Shown here piece by piece: positions 25,103-34,114 of a stretch of DNA of 42,435 nucleotides. Numbering within the stretch: position 1 is the first letter of the stretch; each line of letters starts with the position of its first letter. The notes beneath the pieces were generated by a model. The model ran no database searches. It saw nothing but the letters and a program-made list of their open reading frames with translations, and was not told where the DNA came from. Source of the stretch: Candidimonas sp. (lineage in GTDB: Bacteria; Pseudomonadota; Gammaproteobacteria; Burkholderiales; Burkholderiaceae_B); the NCBI GenBank assembly GCA_004297945.1, contig SCRC01000083.1, forward strand, positions 1-42,435, in the 5' to 3' direction. A program made the translations under genes and the position numbers.

Positions 25103-26140
25103 ATGCCTGGCGCAAGGGTAGTGAAGATCGGCGCGGGGCCGTTGCGCCGCGGGATACTGGCGGTGTTTGCGGGCTCAATGCTGCTGATGACAAGCACCTT
25201 CGTTTGGGCCGCTGATGCGGCTCCTTTGAAGGTTGTCGCAAGTTTTTCGGTGCTGGGTGATATGGTGCGGGTCATAGGTGGCGATCATATCGCCCTGACC
25301 ACGATTGTGGGCCCCAATGGCGACGCACACACCTTCGAACCCACCCCCAAAGACGCGCGCGCGCTGTCGCAAGCCAAGATCCTGGTTGTCAACGGGCTGG
25401 GATTTGAAACCTGGATGCCGCGGCTTGTGGCCGCCTCGGGGTTCAAGGGGCAGGAGGTGGTGGCGAGCAAGGGAGTGACTCCGCGCCAGCTGACGTCGGC
25501 TGAACAGGCGCTGGGGGCGATGGAAGAAAAGCACGAGCGCGCATCGGTGCGCCACAGACATGGGCGCCGGGCGGTCGCTGGCGCGCGGGAAGACTCGAAC
25601 GCGCACATCGATCCGCACGCCTGGCAAAGCTTGAGCAATGGCCTGATTTATGTGCAGAACATAACGGCGGCGCTGGCGGCGGCCGACCCGCAGCATGCGG
25701 ACGATTATAAAGAGCATGCGCGAATGTACATGCAGCAGATCAAATTGCTGGACGCTCGCATCAAGCAATCGCTGGCGGCCATCCCCGAAGCGCGGCGCAA
25801 GATCGTTACCTCGCACGATGCATTTGGCTATTTCGGCCAAGCGTATGGTGTGCAATTTATTTCGACGGTCGGTATTTCCAATGAGGCCGAGCCGTCTGCC
25901 AAAGAGATCGCCAGCATTATCAGACAGGTCAAGCGAGAACATGTTCCTGCCGTGTTTATTGAAAACATAAGCAACTCGAAACTGATCCGCGAAATCTCTC
26001 GCGAGACTGGCGCCAAGATAGGCGGAATCTTGTATTCCGACGCGCTGGCTGCTCCCGATCAGCCCGCAGGCACGTATCTGGGCATGTTCGAATGGAATGC
26101 AGGCAAGCTGATTTATGCCCTGGATACCAAGAAACAATAG
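25103..26140 (+). CDS. znuA: Zinc ABC transporter periplasmic substrate-binding protein
   Basis: A 345-residue cluster A-I (ZnuA/TroA) receptor. The ATG at 25103 follows GGAGAACAGG. The signal peptide (LAVFAGSMLLMTSTFVWAADA) leads to PLKVVASFSVLGDMVRVIGG. Metal ligands are probably the His in NGDAHTFEPTP, in HIDPHAWQS and in TSHDAFGYF, plus an acidic residue in the C-terminal lobe (YSDAL). The flexible charged loop (about residues 140-175) is only modestly His-rich, with KHERASVRHRHGRR. It completes the operon znuC-znuB-znuA and abuts xerC tail to tail with no gap. Confidence 0.9.
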   Translation: MPGARVVKIGAGPLRRGILAVFAGSMLLMTSTFVWAADAAPLKVVASFSVLGDMVRVIGGDHIALTTIVGPNGDAHTFEPTPKDARALSQAKILVVNGLGFETWMPRLVAASGFKGQEVVASKGVTPRQLTSAEQALGAMEEKHERASVRHRHGRRAVAGAREDSNAHIDPHAWQSLSNGLIYVQNITAALAAADPQHADDYKEHARMYMQQIKLLDARIKQSLAAIPEARRKIVTSHDAFGYFGQAYGVQFISTVGISNEAEPSAKEIASIIRQVKREHVPAVFIENISNSKLIREISRETGAKIGGILYSDALAAPDQPAGTYLGMFEWNAGKLIYALDTKKQ

Positions 26141-27106
26141 TTACCGTTTGCGGTTGGCCCGGGGATGGGCCTGGTCGTAGGCTTTTGCCAGGTGCTGGAA
26201 ATCCAGCCGCGTGTAGATCTGGGTGGTGGAAATATTGGCGTGTCCCAGCATATCCTGCACCGCCCGCAGATCCTGCGCCGATTGCAGCACGTGGCTGGCG
26301 AAGCTGTGGCGCAGAATGTGTGGATGCACATGCACGGGCAGGCCTACGCGGGTAGCCAGCCGGGCAAGCTGCAATTGCACCACGCGGGGTGAAATCCGTT
26401 TGCCACGCGCGCCCAGAAACAGCGCTGCCGCGTCCGCTGCGCCAGCGCCGTCGATCCGGGCGGTAGCCCCAGCCAATTGATCGCGCACCTCCAGCCAGCG
26501 TTTGATGGCTTGTATCGCCTTTTCTCCCAGAGGCACGCTGCGTGTCTTGTTGCCTTTGCCTTTGACCGTGACTTCGTGCTCGTCGGGCTGAATCCAGCTT
26601 TGTGTTTCGTAGCCTGCGCTCCGTATGTAGCGCCAATCGAGACTGACCAGTTCAGCCAGCCGCAGGCCGCTGGAATACAGCACTTCGAACATGGCCTGGT
26701 CGCGGCGTTCTATAGGCGTCTTGGGTTCGGGCAAGCCCGGATGATCCAGCAACACCTGCGCCTGTTCGACCGACAAGGCTTTAGGCAAATTGCGTGGCGC
26801 TTTGGGGGAGCGTATGCCAGCCACTGGGTTATGAGTGAGGCCGGCTTGCGGTGACCACCATTGATAGAATCCGCGCCAGGCAGCCAGGGCCCGTGCCAGG
26901 CTGCGCGGCCCCAGACCCTGCCCGTGCAGCCGTGCTACCGATTGCCGGATATGGCTTTCCGCCATGCGTTCGAGCGCGATGCCGGGTTGGCATTCGAGCA
27001 GATGCTGCAGATCGTGCCGATAGCCATCCACGGTGTGCGCGGAATAGCGCCGGTTGGCCTGCAGGTGGGCCAGCCATTGTTCCATTGGCGGAGGCAAGGT
27101 GGGCAT
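26141..27106 (-). CDS. xerC: Tyrosine recombinase XerC
   Basis: A 321-residue site-specific recombinase that resolves chromosome dimers at dif with XerD. The catalytic residues are all visible: R149 (SSGLRLAEL), K184 (VKGKGNK), H263 and R266 (HPHILRHSF), H289 (MLGHA) and nucleophile Y298 (TTQIYTR). The N-terminal SAM-like core-binding domain covers residues about 5-95. It lies eight bases after the DUF484 gene, the usual dapF-DUF484-xerC order of proteobacteria, which argues for the housekeeping enzyme rather than a mobile-element integrase. Confidence 0.94.
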   Translation of the reverse strand: MPTLPPPMEQWLAHLQANRRYSAHTVDGYRHDLQHLLECQPGIALERMAESHIRQSVARLHGQGLGPRSLARALAAWRGFYQWWSPQAGLTHNPVAGIRSPKAPRNLPKALSVEQAQVLLDHPGLPEPKTPIERRDQAMFEVLYSSGLRLAELVSLDWRYIRSAGYETQSWIQPDEHEVTVKGKGNKTRSVPLGEKAIQAIKRWLEVRDQLAGATARIDGAGAADAAALFLGARGKRISPRVVQLQLARLATRVGLPVHVHPHILRHSFASHVLQSAQDLRAVQDMLGHANISTTQIYTRLDFQHLAKAYDQAHPRANRKR

Positions 27107-27114
27107 GGACGTGT

Positions 27115-27783
27115 TCAGTTGGCGTCCGACAGGCGGCTTAAGCTGGCGCTGGCCAGTTCGTTGATGGTGTCCAGAAAACTGGTGCCCATGTCCGGGGTGA
27201 AACGATCGGGGTCGTCAGACCCCAGCACCAGCACGCCAAAGGGCGCGTTGGCCCCCATAGGTTTGAGTGCGATGATGGCCAGCGACGCGGGCGTGGAGCC
27301 GAGCCAGCCAGCCACCTCTTGGTCTTGCAAGGGGCCGCAATAAGGGTTGGCCAGCGTGCGGGCGTATTCTTTGACGAGATCATTGATGTCTTGCGTGAAT
27401 TCACTATCGACGAGCTTGGGTAGATCCCATAGGCGCAGCGCGATGGAAGGCAAGTCGAACAGATCGCTCAGATTGCGCACAATGTGCGCGGGGAGTTGGG
27501 TGGGGTCCTGTTCAGCCAGCATTTTGCGGCACCAGGTATTTAAGGATTTGCCGATTTTTTCGTTGCCCGAGGCGTTGCCGATCAGCCCGGCAAGCCGCCA
27601 TTCAAGATCTTTGGTTTTGGCGCGCAGGGTCATGATCTGGCGCTCGCCCAGAGAGATAGCGCGCGCCTCGTGAGGGTGGGGCACGCGCAGGCTGGCAAAC
27701 AGATCGGCGTTGTCCTGCAGGAACTCGGGATTCTCTTTAAGAAACTGGGCGATGTCTTCGGCTGAAATGGAGTCGGCGCTCAT
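27115..27783 (-). CDS. DUF484 family protein (GAF-like)
   Basis: A 222-residue protein of the DUF484 family. It starts [20 protein letters not shown] and continues [20 protein letters not shown] and [20 protein letters not shown], the characteristic N-terminal helices, followed by a GAF-like domain ([24 protein letters not shown]). The ATG at 27783 overlaps the dapF stop by four bases. It is always found between dapF and xerC in this context; its function is not known. Confidence 0.9.
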   Translation of the reverse strand: MSADSISAEDIAQFLKENPEFLQDNADLFASLRVPHPHEARAISLGERQIMTLRAKTKDLEWRLAGLIGNASGNEKIGKSLNTWCRKMLAEQDPTQLPAHIVRNLSDLFDLPSIALRLWDLPKLVDSEFTQDINDLVKEYARTLANPYCGPLQDQEVAGWLGSTPASLAIIALKPMGANAPFGVLVLGSDDPDRFTPDMGTSFLDTINELASASLSRLSDAN

Positions 27784-28673
27784 GGCTTGGGAGGTTCCTT
27801 GAGGTTGAGGGAGTGAGTGAGTGCGTCGATATCGACCTGACCATTGAAAACGGTAACCGCCGGGCCGCTCATGGTGAGCCGCGTTTGGTCCCAGGATATG
27901 GTGAGCGGCCCGCCGCGCGTATGCACCTGCACCGGGCTGTCGAGCAGCCCGCGGCGTATGCCGGCAACAACGGCGGCACAGGCACCTGTACCGCATGCCA
28001 GGGTTTCGCCCGCGCCGCGTTCGTAGACGCGCAGTCTGATCGTGCGGCGATCGACGATTTGCATGAATCCGGCATTGACCCGTCTGGCAAAGCGTGGGTG
28101 CGATTCGATCAGCGGCCCTTGTTCGCTGACGCAGGCCGCATCGACATCGGCCACCTGTTGCACGGCATGCGGGTTGGAAATGGCCACCAGCGACAGTTCC
28201 ACCGCTGTGTTGTTGGATAGAGGCAGTGTCCAGAGGGTATCGGCGGCGCAGGATCGGGAGGCCAGCCCCTCGGTGTCAAAGGGTAGGTCGCTAGGTTCGA
28301 AGCGGGTTTGGCCCATGTCTACGGTGACCGCGCCGCTGGCCGCCTGATCGAGCGTGAGCAGGCCGGTGGCGATTTCTGCGCGCAAGGGGTTGCGACCAGA
28401 AAGACCCTGTTCGTGCACGAACTGCACGAAACAACGTGCACCGTTGCCGCAATGTTCGACTTCGCTGCCGTCGGAGTTGAAAATCCGGTAGCGGAAATCG
28501 GCTTCGGGGTGATGCGGCGTCTGAACCAGCAGGATTTGGTCGGCGCCGATGCCGAAATGGCGATCGGCCAGGGCACGCGCGCGTTGCGGCGTCATGTCGA
28601 TACTTTGGCGCACGCCGTCGAGCACGACAAAGTCGTTGCCTGCGCCATGCATTTTTGAGAAATTCCAGATCAT
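27780..28673 (-). CDS. dapF: Diaminopimelate epimerase
   Basis: A 297-residue PLP-independent epimerase converting LL- to meso-diaminopimelate for peptidoglycan and lysine. The two catalytic cysteines are C75 (EHCGNGARC) and C227 ([11 protein letters not shown]), each in its conserved motif. It begins [15 protein letters not shown] as expected. It is the upstream partner of DUF484 and xerC and lies 15 bases after the LpxL-like gene. Confidence 0.95.
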   Translation of the reverse strand: MIWNFSKMHGAGNDFVVLDGVRQSIDMTPQRARALADRHFGIGADQILLVQTPHHPEADFRYRIFNSDGSEVEHCGNGARCFVQFVHEQGLSGRNPLRAEIATGLLTLDQAASGAVTVDMGQTRFEPSDLPFDTEGLASRSCAADTLWTLPLSNNTAVELSLVAISNPHAVQQVADVDAACVSEQGPLIESHPRFARRVNAGFMQIVDRRTIRLRVYERGAGETLACGTGACAAVVAGIRRGLLDSPVQVHTRGGPLTISWDQTRLTMSGPAVTVFNGQVDIDALTHSLNLKEPPKP

Positions 28674-28688
28674 GTTCAGGATTATCCC

Positions 28689-29579
28689 CTAATAGAATCT
28701 TTTTTCACCTTCAGGGCGTGTTTTAAAACGACGATGCACCCAATAATACTGGGCAGGATCCGGCCTGACCCAATGTTCAATCAGTTGGTTGATGCGTACG
28801 GTGGCCTGCTCCAGCGTTTGTTCACCTGGAAAGTCGTCCAGCGGCGGCAGTACCTGGACGTTATAACGGCCTGTTTCCGGATCCAACTGACTTACAACCG
28901 GCACCACAACCGCCCCCCACGTCTTGGCAATTTGGGCAGTGGCGGGAATAGTGGCGGCCTGTATGCCAAAAAAAGGGACAAACATGGCACCTTTGCGGCC
29001 AAAGTCCATATCGGGCAAATAATAAATGGGTATGCCGGCGCGAAGCTGCCGGATCAGGCCGCGCACGCCGTCGTGGCGGCTGACCAGGCGCACGTCGTTA
29101 AAGCGGCTGCGCCCTTCACGCACCAGATAGTCAACGTCGTTATCGCTTTGCGGGGTATACAGGGTTGCGGATTGCCGCAGGAATTGCGATAGACGCGTGG
29201 CGGCCGCATCAAGCGCGATAAAGTGCGGCGCCAGCATGATGATGCGGCGCTTGGCCGCCAGCAACTGTTCCAGATGCTCCAGTCCGCTGATATTGACGGT
29301 ATTTTTTATGGTGGCGGAGGGGCCGAACCAGAACAGACCCCGATCAACGACAGACTGCGCCAACAGATAAAAATGGCGCTGCAGCCAGGCCTCTTGTTCG
29401 GAGGGTGGGCGATCGGGAAAACACCGCGCCAGATTGATCCTCACAATGCGTGCGCGCGAGCGCAGCAGCTTGGGTGTGAGCCACCCCAGCATGCGTCCGT
29501 AGCGCAGGCGTGTGCGAGTGTTGCAGTGGCCGAAATAGGAAAAAATGCCTCGCAGCAGGCTTAATTTGCTGAAATTCAT
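28689..29579 (-). CDS. lpxL: Lipid A late acyltransferase, LpxL/HtrB family (second of two)
   Basis: A 296-residue inner-membrane acyltransferase. The HX4D motif is LAPHFIALDAA, the LPDMDFGRKGAMFVPFFG region and the C-terminal YYWVHRRFKTRPEGE match the LpxL/LpxM family, and an N-terminal hydrophobic stretch anchors it. The ATG at 29579 overlaps the stop of the other acyltransferase by four bases. Bordetella species carry two adjacent lpxL genes adding different secondary acyl chains; which is which cannot be told here. Confidence 0.88.
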   Translation of the reverse strand: MNFSKLSLLRGIFSYFGHCNTRTRLRYGRMLGWLTPKLLRSRARIVRINLARCFPDRPPSEQEAWLQRHFYLLAQSVVDRGLFWFGPSATIKNTVNISGLEHLEQLLAAKRRIIMLAPHFIALDAAATRLSQFLRQSATLYTPQSDNDVDYLVREGRSRFNDVRLVSRHDGVRGLIRQLRAGIPIYYLPDMDFGRKGAMFVPFFGIQAATIPATAQIAKTWGAVVVPVVSQLDPETGRYNVQVLPPLDDFPGEQTLEQATVRINQLIEHWVRPDPAQYYWVHRRFKTRPEGEKRFY

Positions 29580-30427
29580 GTCAGGTCGGACGCGGGAGGA
29601 TGGGTGCCTTCGGGTATCTTGTAGCGGTTGTAACTCCATAAATATTGCGCGGGGCAGCGGCGTATCAACGTTTCCATGGCGTGATTGATCAGCGCGGTCT
29701 GTTCGTCGGCCGCGTCGGGCAAGGGCTCGGGCAGGCGCATGTAATGGATGCGCCAGCCTTGACCGTGCGGCAGACGTTCGCCCGCAGTCAGGATTACCGC
29801 GACTCCGGTTTGGGCGGCCAGCTTTCCCGCCAGCGTCATGGTGTATGCCGGTTTGTCAAAAAAGGATGCCCACGTGCCTTCGCCGCTGCCTGGCACCTGA
29901 TCGGGCAGCATGCCCACTGCTTCGCCGCGTTTGAGTGCACGCACGAATTCGCGTACGCCCTGTCGGTTGGCAGGCACAGCGTTCAACTGCGGCGTATTGC
30001 GCGCACTTTCCATGACCGGAGTCAGGATGGCTTGGCGGGGCGGCCGATACATCACGGTGATGGGGCCGTGGCGGGTCAGATAGCGAGCCGTGATTTCAAA
30101 GCATCCCAAATGCGGAGTCAGGTACAGAATTCCTCGTCCTTCGCTCAAGGCCGCTTCAACGACAACGTTGTCGTCGGTGACGACCTTGTCCAGGCATTGC
30201 TGGTTGCGCAACCAGACCTTGGGGAGCTCCATGATCATGGCGCCGGTCTGGGCTGCGGCCTCGCGCGCAAAAGCGGGGCTGGGGTAACCCGCCTGTCTGG
30301 CATTGGCCTGCAGGCGCCGACGATACTTGCCCGGGAAAGTGTAGACCAGAAGGCCGCTTATCCGGCCGATACCGTGCAGGACCGGCAAGGGCACGGCGGC
30401 GAGCAAACGGAACAAAATCAGCAACAT
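29576..30427 (-). CDS. lpxL: Lipid A late acyltransferase, LpxL/HtrB family (first of two)
   Basis: A 283-residue paralogue of the next gene, with the acid of the catalytic motif as Glu (TPHLGCFEIT, HX4E). MLPDQVPGSGEGTWASFF and LWSYNRYKIPEG near the C-terminus are typical, and residues 1-33 are hydrophobic. It is divergent from metK and heads a minus-strand run: acyltransferase, acyltransferase, dapF, DUF484, xerC. It would add a secondary acyl chain to Kdo2-lipid IVA, using the product of WaaA encoded earlier in the window. Confidence 0.88.
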   Translation of the reverse strand: MLLILFRLLAAVPLPVLHGIGRISGLLVYTFPGKYRRRLQANARQAGYPSPAFAREAAAQTGAMIMELPKVWLRNQQCLDKVVTDDNVVVEAALSEGRGILYLTPHLGCFEITARYLTRHGPITVMYRPPRQAILTPVMESARNTPQLNAVPANRQGVREFVRALKRGEAVGMLPDQVPGSGEGTWASFFDKPAYTMTLAGKLAAQTGVAVILTAGERLPHGQGWRIHYMRLPEPLPDAADEQTALINHAMETLIRRCPAQYLWSYNRYKIPEGTHPPASDLT

Positions 30428-30496
30428 AAAACAACAATAACCCTTTTCAAATCAATGGAAAAATGCTTCATCACCCATTTTCGCTTAAAATAGGTT

Positions 30497-30557
30497 CTAT
30501 CGCTAAGTTAACCGACAACTTGCGGAGCGATAGGGCTAAGCCGTTTGCAAAAACGGC
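30497..30557 (+). ncRNA. Structured metK leader element of unknown class
   Basis: Two hairpins stand in the 252-bp gap before metK. The first has an 8-bp outer stem (CTATCGCT/AGCGATAG), a 5-bp inner stem (AAGTT/AACTT), loop AACCGAC and a 4-base bulge GCGG on one side only. Six bases later a 7-bp stem (GCCGTTT/AAACGGC) closes a GCAA tetraloop of GNRA type. No T-tract follows. It does not look like SAM-I, SAM-II or SAH classes as I know them, but its position before S-adenosylmethionine synthetase suggests cis-regulation. Confidence 0.4.
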
Positions 30558-30679
30558 CATGTCAAAAAAAACCGCTAAAGCGTCGCGCCCCGTCTTCCAT
30601 GCTATAGGCTTCCGAGGTGCAACGCATTCCGTTCAACCTCAAGGCTGCGTCGTGCAGCCGTTATAAGGAACGTATTGCT

Positions 30680-31855
30680 GTGGTAAACAACGATTTTCTC
30701 TTTACATCCGAATCTGTCTCCGAAGGCCATCCCGACAAAGTCTCGGATCAAATTTCCGACTCCATCCTGGACGCCATTTTCACTCAGGACCCCGAGGCCC
30801 GGGTTGCAGCCGAAACGCTTTGCAACACGGGCCTGGTTGTGCTGGCCGGTGAAATCACCACCACCGCCAATGTGGATTACATCCAGGTTGCGCGCGACAC
30901 CATCAAACGCATTGGCTACGACAATACCGATTACGGTATCGACTACAAAGGTTGCGCGGTGCTGGTGGCGTACGACAAACAGTCGCCCAATATTGCGCAA
31001 GGCGTAAATCGCAGCCCTGAAGAACTGCTTAATCAGGGTGCTGGCGACCAGGGTCTGATGTTCGGCTATGCCTGCGACGAAACTCCCGATCTCATGCCGG
31101 CTCCCATCTGGTATGCGCATCGCCTGGTGCAGCGCCAGAGCGAGTTGCGCAAAGACGGCCGCCTGCCGTGGTTGCGTCCCGATGCCAAGTCGCAGGTTAC
31201 TTTCCGCTACGTCAACGGCAAGCCCGCCGAAGTTCATACCGTGGTGCTCTCCACCCAGCATGCGCCTGAAATCTCGCAAAGCGACATCCGTGAAGCTGTA
31301 ATCGAGCAAATCATCAGGCCCTGCTTTCCTGAAGGCATGCTTACGGCCCAAACCAAATACCTGGTCAACCCGACCGGCGTATTTGTAATCGGCGGCCCGC
31401 AAGGCGATTGCGGTCTCACTGGCCGCAAGATTATCGTCGACACCTATGGCGGCGCGTGCCCTCATGGCGGCGGCGCATTTTCGGGCAAAGATCCCTCCAA
31501 GGTCGACCGCTCTGCCGCGTATGCCGCGCGCTATGTGGCCAAAAATGTGGTGGCAGCCGGTTTGGCGCGCCAGTGCCAGGTGCAGGTCAGCTATGCCATT
31601 GGCGTGGCCGAACCCATCAATATCACGGTGTACACCGAAGGTACAGGCATCATCCCCGACGAACAGATCGCCCGCCTGGTTCGCGAGCAGTTCGATCTGC
31701 GCCCACGCGGTATTATCGAAATGCTTGATCTGCTGCGCCCCATCTACGCCAAAACAGCGGCTTACGGGCACTTCGGGCGTTCCGAGCCCGAGTTCAGCTG
31801 GGAAGCCACCGACAAAGTGCTGGATCTTCAGCAGGCTGTCAAACTGGCGGTATAA
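30680..31855 (+). CDS. metK: S-adenosylmethionine synthetase
   Basis: A 391-residue enzyme making SAM from methionine and ATP. The start is GTG at 30680 ([20 protein letters not shown]), with AAGGAA ten bases upstream; an in-frame start at 30617 does not fit the family. Signature motifs [24 protein letters not shown] and [19 protein letters not shown] are intact. It begins a methyl-cycle cluster with ahcY and metF downstream on the same strand. Confidence 0.96.
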   Translation: MVNNDFLFTSESVSEGHPDKVSDQISDSILDAIFTQDPEARVAAETLCNTGLVVLAGEITTTANVDYIQVARDTIKRIGYDNTDYGIDYKGCAVLVAYDKQSPNIAQGVNRSPEELLNQGAGDQGLMFGYACDETPDLMPAPIWYAHRLVQRQSELRKDGRLPWLRPDAKSQVTFRYVNGKPAEVHTVVLSTQHAPEISQSDIREAVIEQIIRPCFPEGMLTAQTKYLVNPTGVFVIGGPQGDCGLTGRKIIVDTYGGACPHGGGAFSGKDPSKVDRSAAYAARYVAKNVVAAGLARQCQVQVSYAIGVAEPINITVYTEGTGIIPDEQIARLVREQFDLRPRGIIEMLDLLRPIYAKTAAYGHFGRSEPEFSWEATDKVLDLQQAVKLAV

Positions 31856-31861
31856 AACTGG

Positions 31862-31885
31862 AATACGCCCGATGTCGGGCGTATT
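31862..31885 (+). terminator. Perfect inverted repeat after metK, possible terminator
   Basis: AATACGCCCGA and TCGGGCGTATT are exact complements around a TG centre, giving a stable hairpin six bases after the metK stop. There is no T-run, so Rho-independent termination would be weak; transcript-end protection or a protein site are alternatives. Confidence 0.45.
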
Positions 31886-31918
31886 GTCGGGCGCGATCTG
31901 GGAGGAGTTTAGGTTTTC

Positions 31919-32134
31919 ATGGCTACAAGCATTCGCCCCGACGACGATAGTTACAGCCTTAAATGCAGTGATTCGCCTTGCGTGGCGGTGTGTTCAACCC
32001 TGTACGATGAAATTTGCCGCGGTTGTGGACGCACCACTATGGAGGTGGCCAACTGGGTTTTTTTGTCCAATGACGAAAAGCACGCGATCTGGCAGCGTAT
32101 CAAGGCGCAAGGCTATCCGCGAAACAGAGGTTAA
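31919..32134 (+). CDS. DUF1289 family Cys-rich small protein
   Basis: A 71-residue protein with cysteines in the DUF1289 pattern (CSDSPCVAVCSTLYDEICRG, then CGRT) followed by a short helix (SNDEKHAIWQRIKAQG). The family probably binds a metal or cluster through these cysteines; its function is not known. GGAGGAG lies about 12 bases before the ATG. It sits between metK and the ahcY riboswitch. Confidence 0.85.
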   Translation: MATSIRPDDDSYSLKCSDSPCVAVCSTLYDEICRGCGRTTMEVANWVFLSNDEKHAIWQRIKAQGYPRNRG

Positions 32135-32167
32135 AAAGCTGGCGCAACTGCGCTACAATTTCGGCTT

Positions 32168-32262
32168 TCCTGAGGAGTGCTGCAACGGGGTTTTGCCGGG
32201 TTTTGCGCCCGCCACCCCGCTAGGCTCAGGAAACGCTTTTTGATTCAACGGCGCTCATCATC
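32168..32262 (+). ncRNA. S-adenosylhomocysteine (SAH) riboswitch of ahcY
   Basis: CCTGAGGAGTGCTGCAACGG at 32169 fits the conserved start of SAH riboswitches. CTCAGG at 32225 pairs with CCTGAG (32169-32174) as P1, and GGCGCTCATC near 32250 is the conserved 3' block. Its GCGCTC can pair with GAGTGC (32175-32180), using one G-U pair, to make the pseudoknot. A GC-rich variable arm lies between. SAH riboswitches occur upstream of ahcY in betaproteobacteria and turn expression on when SAH builds up, exactly this context. Confidence 0.88.
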
Positions 32263-32330
32263 TCCTGTATCGTAGGCGAAGGTGAGCGGCAACCCCATCC
32301 GCACTTTCTCCCGTACAGGTTTACTGGATT

Positions 32331-33755
32331 ATGACCATGAACACTGTCGCTGAAACTGTTTTTTCCGATTACACCATTGCCGACATCGGCCTGGCCGGCT
32401 GGGGCCGTCGCGAAATCGCGATTGCTGAAACCGAAATGCCCGGCCTGATGGCTACTCGCGACGAGTACGCCAAGTCCCAACCCTTGAAGGGCGCGCGGAT
32501 TGCGGGCAGCCTGCACATGACCATTCAAACTGCAGTGCTGATCGAGACCTTGGTTGCCCTGGGCGCCGAGGTGCGCTGGGCGTCATGCAATATTTTTTCC
32601 ACGCAAGACCATGCCGCGGCAGCGATTGCCGCCAGCGGAACGGCTGTGTTTGCCGTCAAGGGCGAGACCCTCGAAGACTATTGGCAATACACCCACAAGA
32701 TATTCCAGTGGCCCAATGGCCAGCATGCCAACATGATTCTCGATGACGGTGGCGATGCAACGGCTCTTTTGCATTTGGGAACCAAGGCTGAAGCCAGTCT
32801 GTCGGTGCTCGACAAACCAGGCAGCGAAGAAGAGCGCGTTCTGTTTGCGGCCATCAAGGCGCAATTGAAGGTCGATCCCAAGTGGTACTCCACTCGTCTG
32901 GCGCAGATCAAGGGTGTCACCGAAGAAACCACGACAGGCGTGCATCGTTTGTATCAAATGTCCAAAAAGGGCGAGCTTGCCATCCCGGCCATCAACGTGA
33001 ACGATTCGGTCACCAAGTCCAAGTTCGACAATCTGTACGGTTGCCGCGAGTCGCTGGTCGACGGCATCAAGCGTGCTACCGACGTGATGGTGGCGGGCAA
33101 GATCGCGCTGGTTTGCGGCTTTGGCGATGTGGGCAAGGGTTGCGCGCAAGCCTTGTCTGCCTTGCGCGCCCAGGTTTGGGTGACCGAAGTCGATCCTATC
33201 TGCGCCTTGCAGGCGTCTATGGAAGGTTATAAGGTGGTTACGATTGAAGAAGCCGCCGACAAGGCCGATATTTTCGTAACGGCCACCGGCAACTATCATG
33301 TGATCACGCGCGCCCACATGGAGCGAATGAAAGATCAGGCCATTGTTTGCAATATCGGCCACTTCGATAATGAAATCGATGTCGCCTCGGTCGAGGACCT
33401 TGATTGGGAAGAGGTCAAGCCGCAGGTCGACCACATTATTTTCCCCGATGGCAAACGCATCATTCTGCTGGCCAAAGGCCGCCTGGTGAATCTGGGTTGC
33501 GCCACCGGCCATCCGTCTTTCGTGATGTCGGCCTCGTTCACCAACCAGACGATTGCCCAAATAGAACTCTATACACGGGGCAGCGCGTACAAGACTGGTC
33601 AGGTTTATGTTTTGCCCAAGCATCTGGATGAAAAAGTGGCGCGGCTTCATCTTAAAAAACTGGGCGTTCATCTGACTGAACTGCGAGCCGACCAGGCCGA
33701 GTATATTAACGTGCCGGTAACCGGGCCGTACAAGCCCGATCACTACCGATATTAA
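32331..33755 (+). CDS. ahcY: Adenosylhomocysteinase
   Basis: A 474-residue SAH hydrolase that splits SAH into homocysteine and adenosine. Motifs are [16 protein letters not shown], the NAD site [31 protein letters not shown], and the C-terminal [10 protein letters not shown] with the lysine and tyrosine that reach the NAD of the neighbouring subunit. Length fits the proteobacterial form with its insertion. It is controlled by the upstream SAH riboswitch and followed by metF, which supplies methyl groups for homocysteine remethylation. Confidence 0.97.
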   Translation: MTMNTVAETVFSDYTIADIGLAGWGRREIAIAETEMPGLMATRDEYAKSQPLKGARIAGSLHMTIQTAVLIETLVALGAEVRWASCNIFSTQDHAAAAIAASGTAVFAVKGETLEDYWQYTHKIFQWPNGQHANMILDDGGDATALLHLGTKAEASLSVLDKPGSEEERVLFAAIKAQLKVDPKWYSTRLAQIKGVTEETTTGVHRLYQMSKKGELAIPAINVNDSVTKSKFDNLYGCRESLVDGIKRATDVMVAGKIALVCGFGDVGKGCAQALSALRAQVWVTEVDPICALQASMEGYKVVTIEEAADKADIFVTATGNYHVITRAHMERMKDQAIVCNIGHFDNEIDVASVEDLDWEEVKPQVDHIIFPDGKRIILLAKGRLVNLGCATGHPSFVMSASFTNQTIAQIELYTRGSAYKTGQVYVLPKHLDEKVARLHLKKLGVHLTELRADQAEYINVPVTGPYKPDHYRY

Positions 33756-33775
33756 ACCCCTGACGGAGTCTGGTT

Positions 33776-34114
33776 ATGCAACTCATCCTTGTCTGGATTT
33801 TGAATGCCGTGGCGCTGCTGATTGTTGCCTATGTATTGCCTGGCATTAGCGTCTCGTCCTTCGGCTCTGCGCTTATCGCGGCGCTGGTGCTGGGTTTGCT
33901 CAATACGCTGGTCAAGCCAGTGCTTATATTGTTGACTTTGCCCATCACTATTGTGACCCTGGGCCTGTTCCTGCTGGTGCTAAATGCTCTGGTGTTCTGG
34001 TTTGCGGGCTCAATTCTAAAAGGCTTCCACGTCAATGGCTTCTGGTGGGCCGTGCTGGGGGCCATCGTCTATAGTCTGGTTTCCGGGCTGCTGTCCAGGT
34101 TATTGTATTCATGA
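33776..34114 (+). CDS. Phage-holin family 4 (COG1950) membrane protein
   Basis: A 112-residue inner-membrane protein with about four hydrophobic segments, including LILVWILNAVALLIVAYVLP, ALVLGLLNTLVKPVLILLTLP and VLGAIVYSLVSGLLSRLL. NTLVKPVLILLTLPI is the family hallmark. Despite the name it is not a phage gene. It is widely found between ahcY and metF in betaproteobacteria; function unknown. It overlaps metF by four bases. Confidence 0.88.
   Translation: MQLILVWILNAVALLIVAYVLPGISVSSFGSALIAALVLGLLNTLVKPVLILLTLPITIVTLGLFLLVLNALVFWFAGSILKGFHVNGFWWAVLGAIVYSLVSGLLSRLLYS

Noticed and set aside
26141..27106. The tyrosine recombinase as the integrase of a mobile element
   Set aside because: It is in the conserved dapF-DUF484-xerC order with an XerC-like sequence, more than 12 kb from the HNH pair.
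30497..30557. Known SAM riboswitch upstream of metK
   Set aside because: The sequence lacks the conserved cores of the SAM-I and SAM-II classes as I know them; only the position suggests one, so it is listed as an unknown structured leader.
30559..30666. A 35-codon frame (MSKKTAKASRPV start) just before metK as a leader peptide
   Set aside because: It has no Shine-Dalgarno, no run of regulatory Met codons and no family; it could be chance in the leader region.
33776..34114. Prophage holin
   Set aside because: The family name is historical; the gene is coupled to metF and ahcY and no phage genes are nearby.
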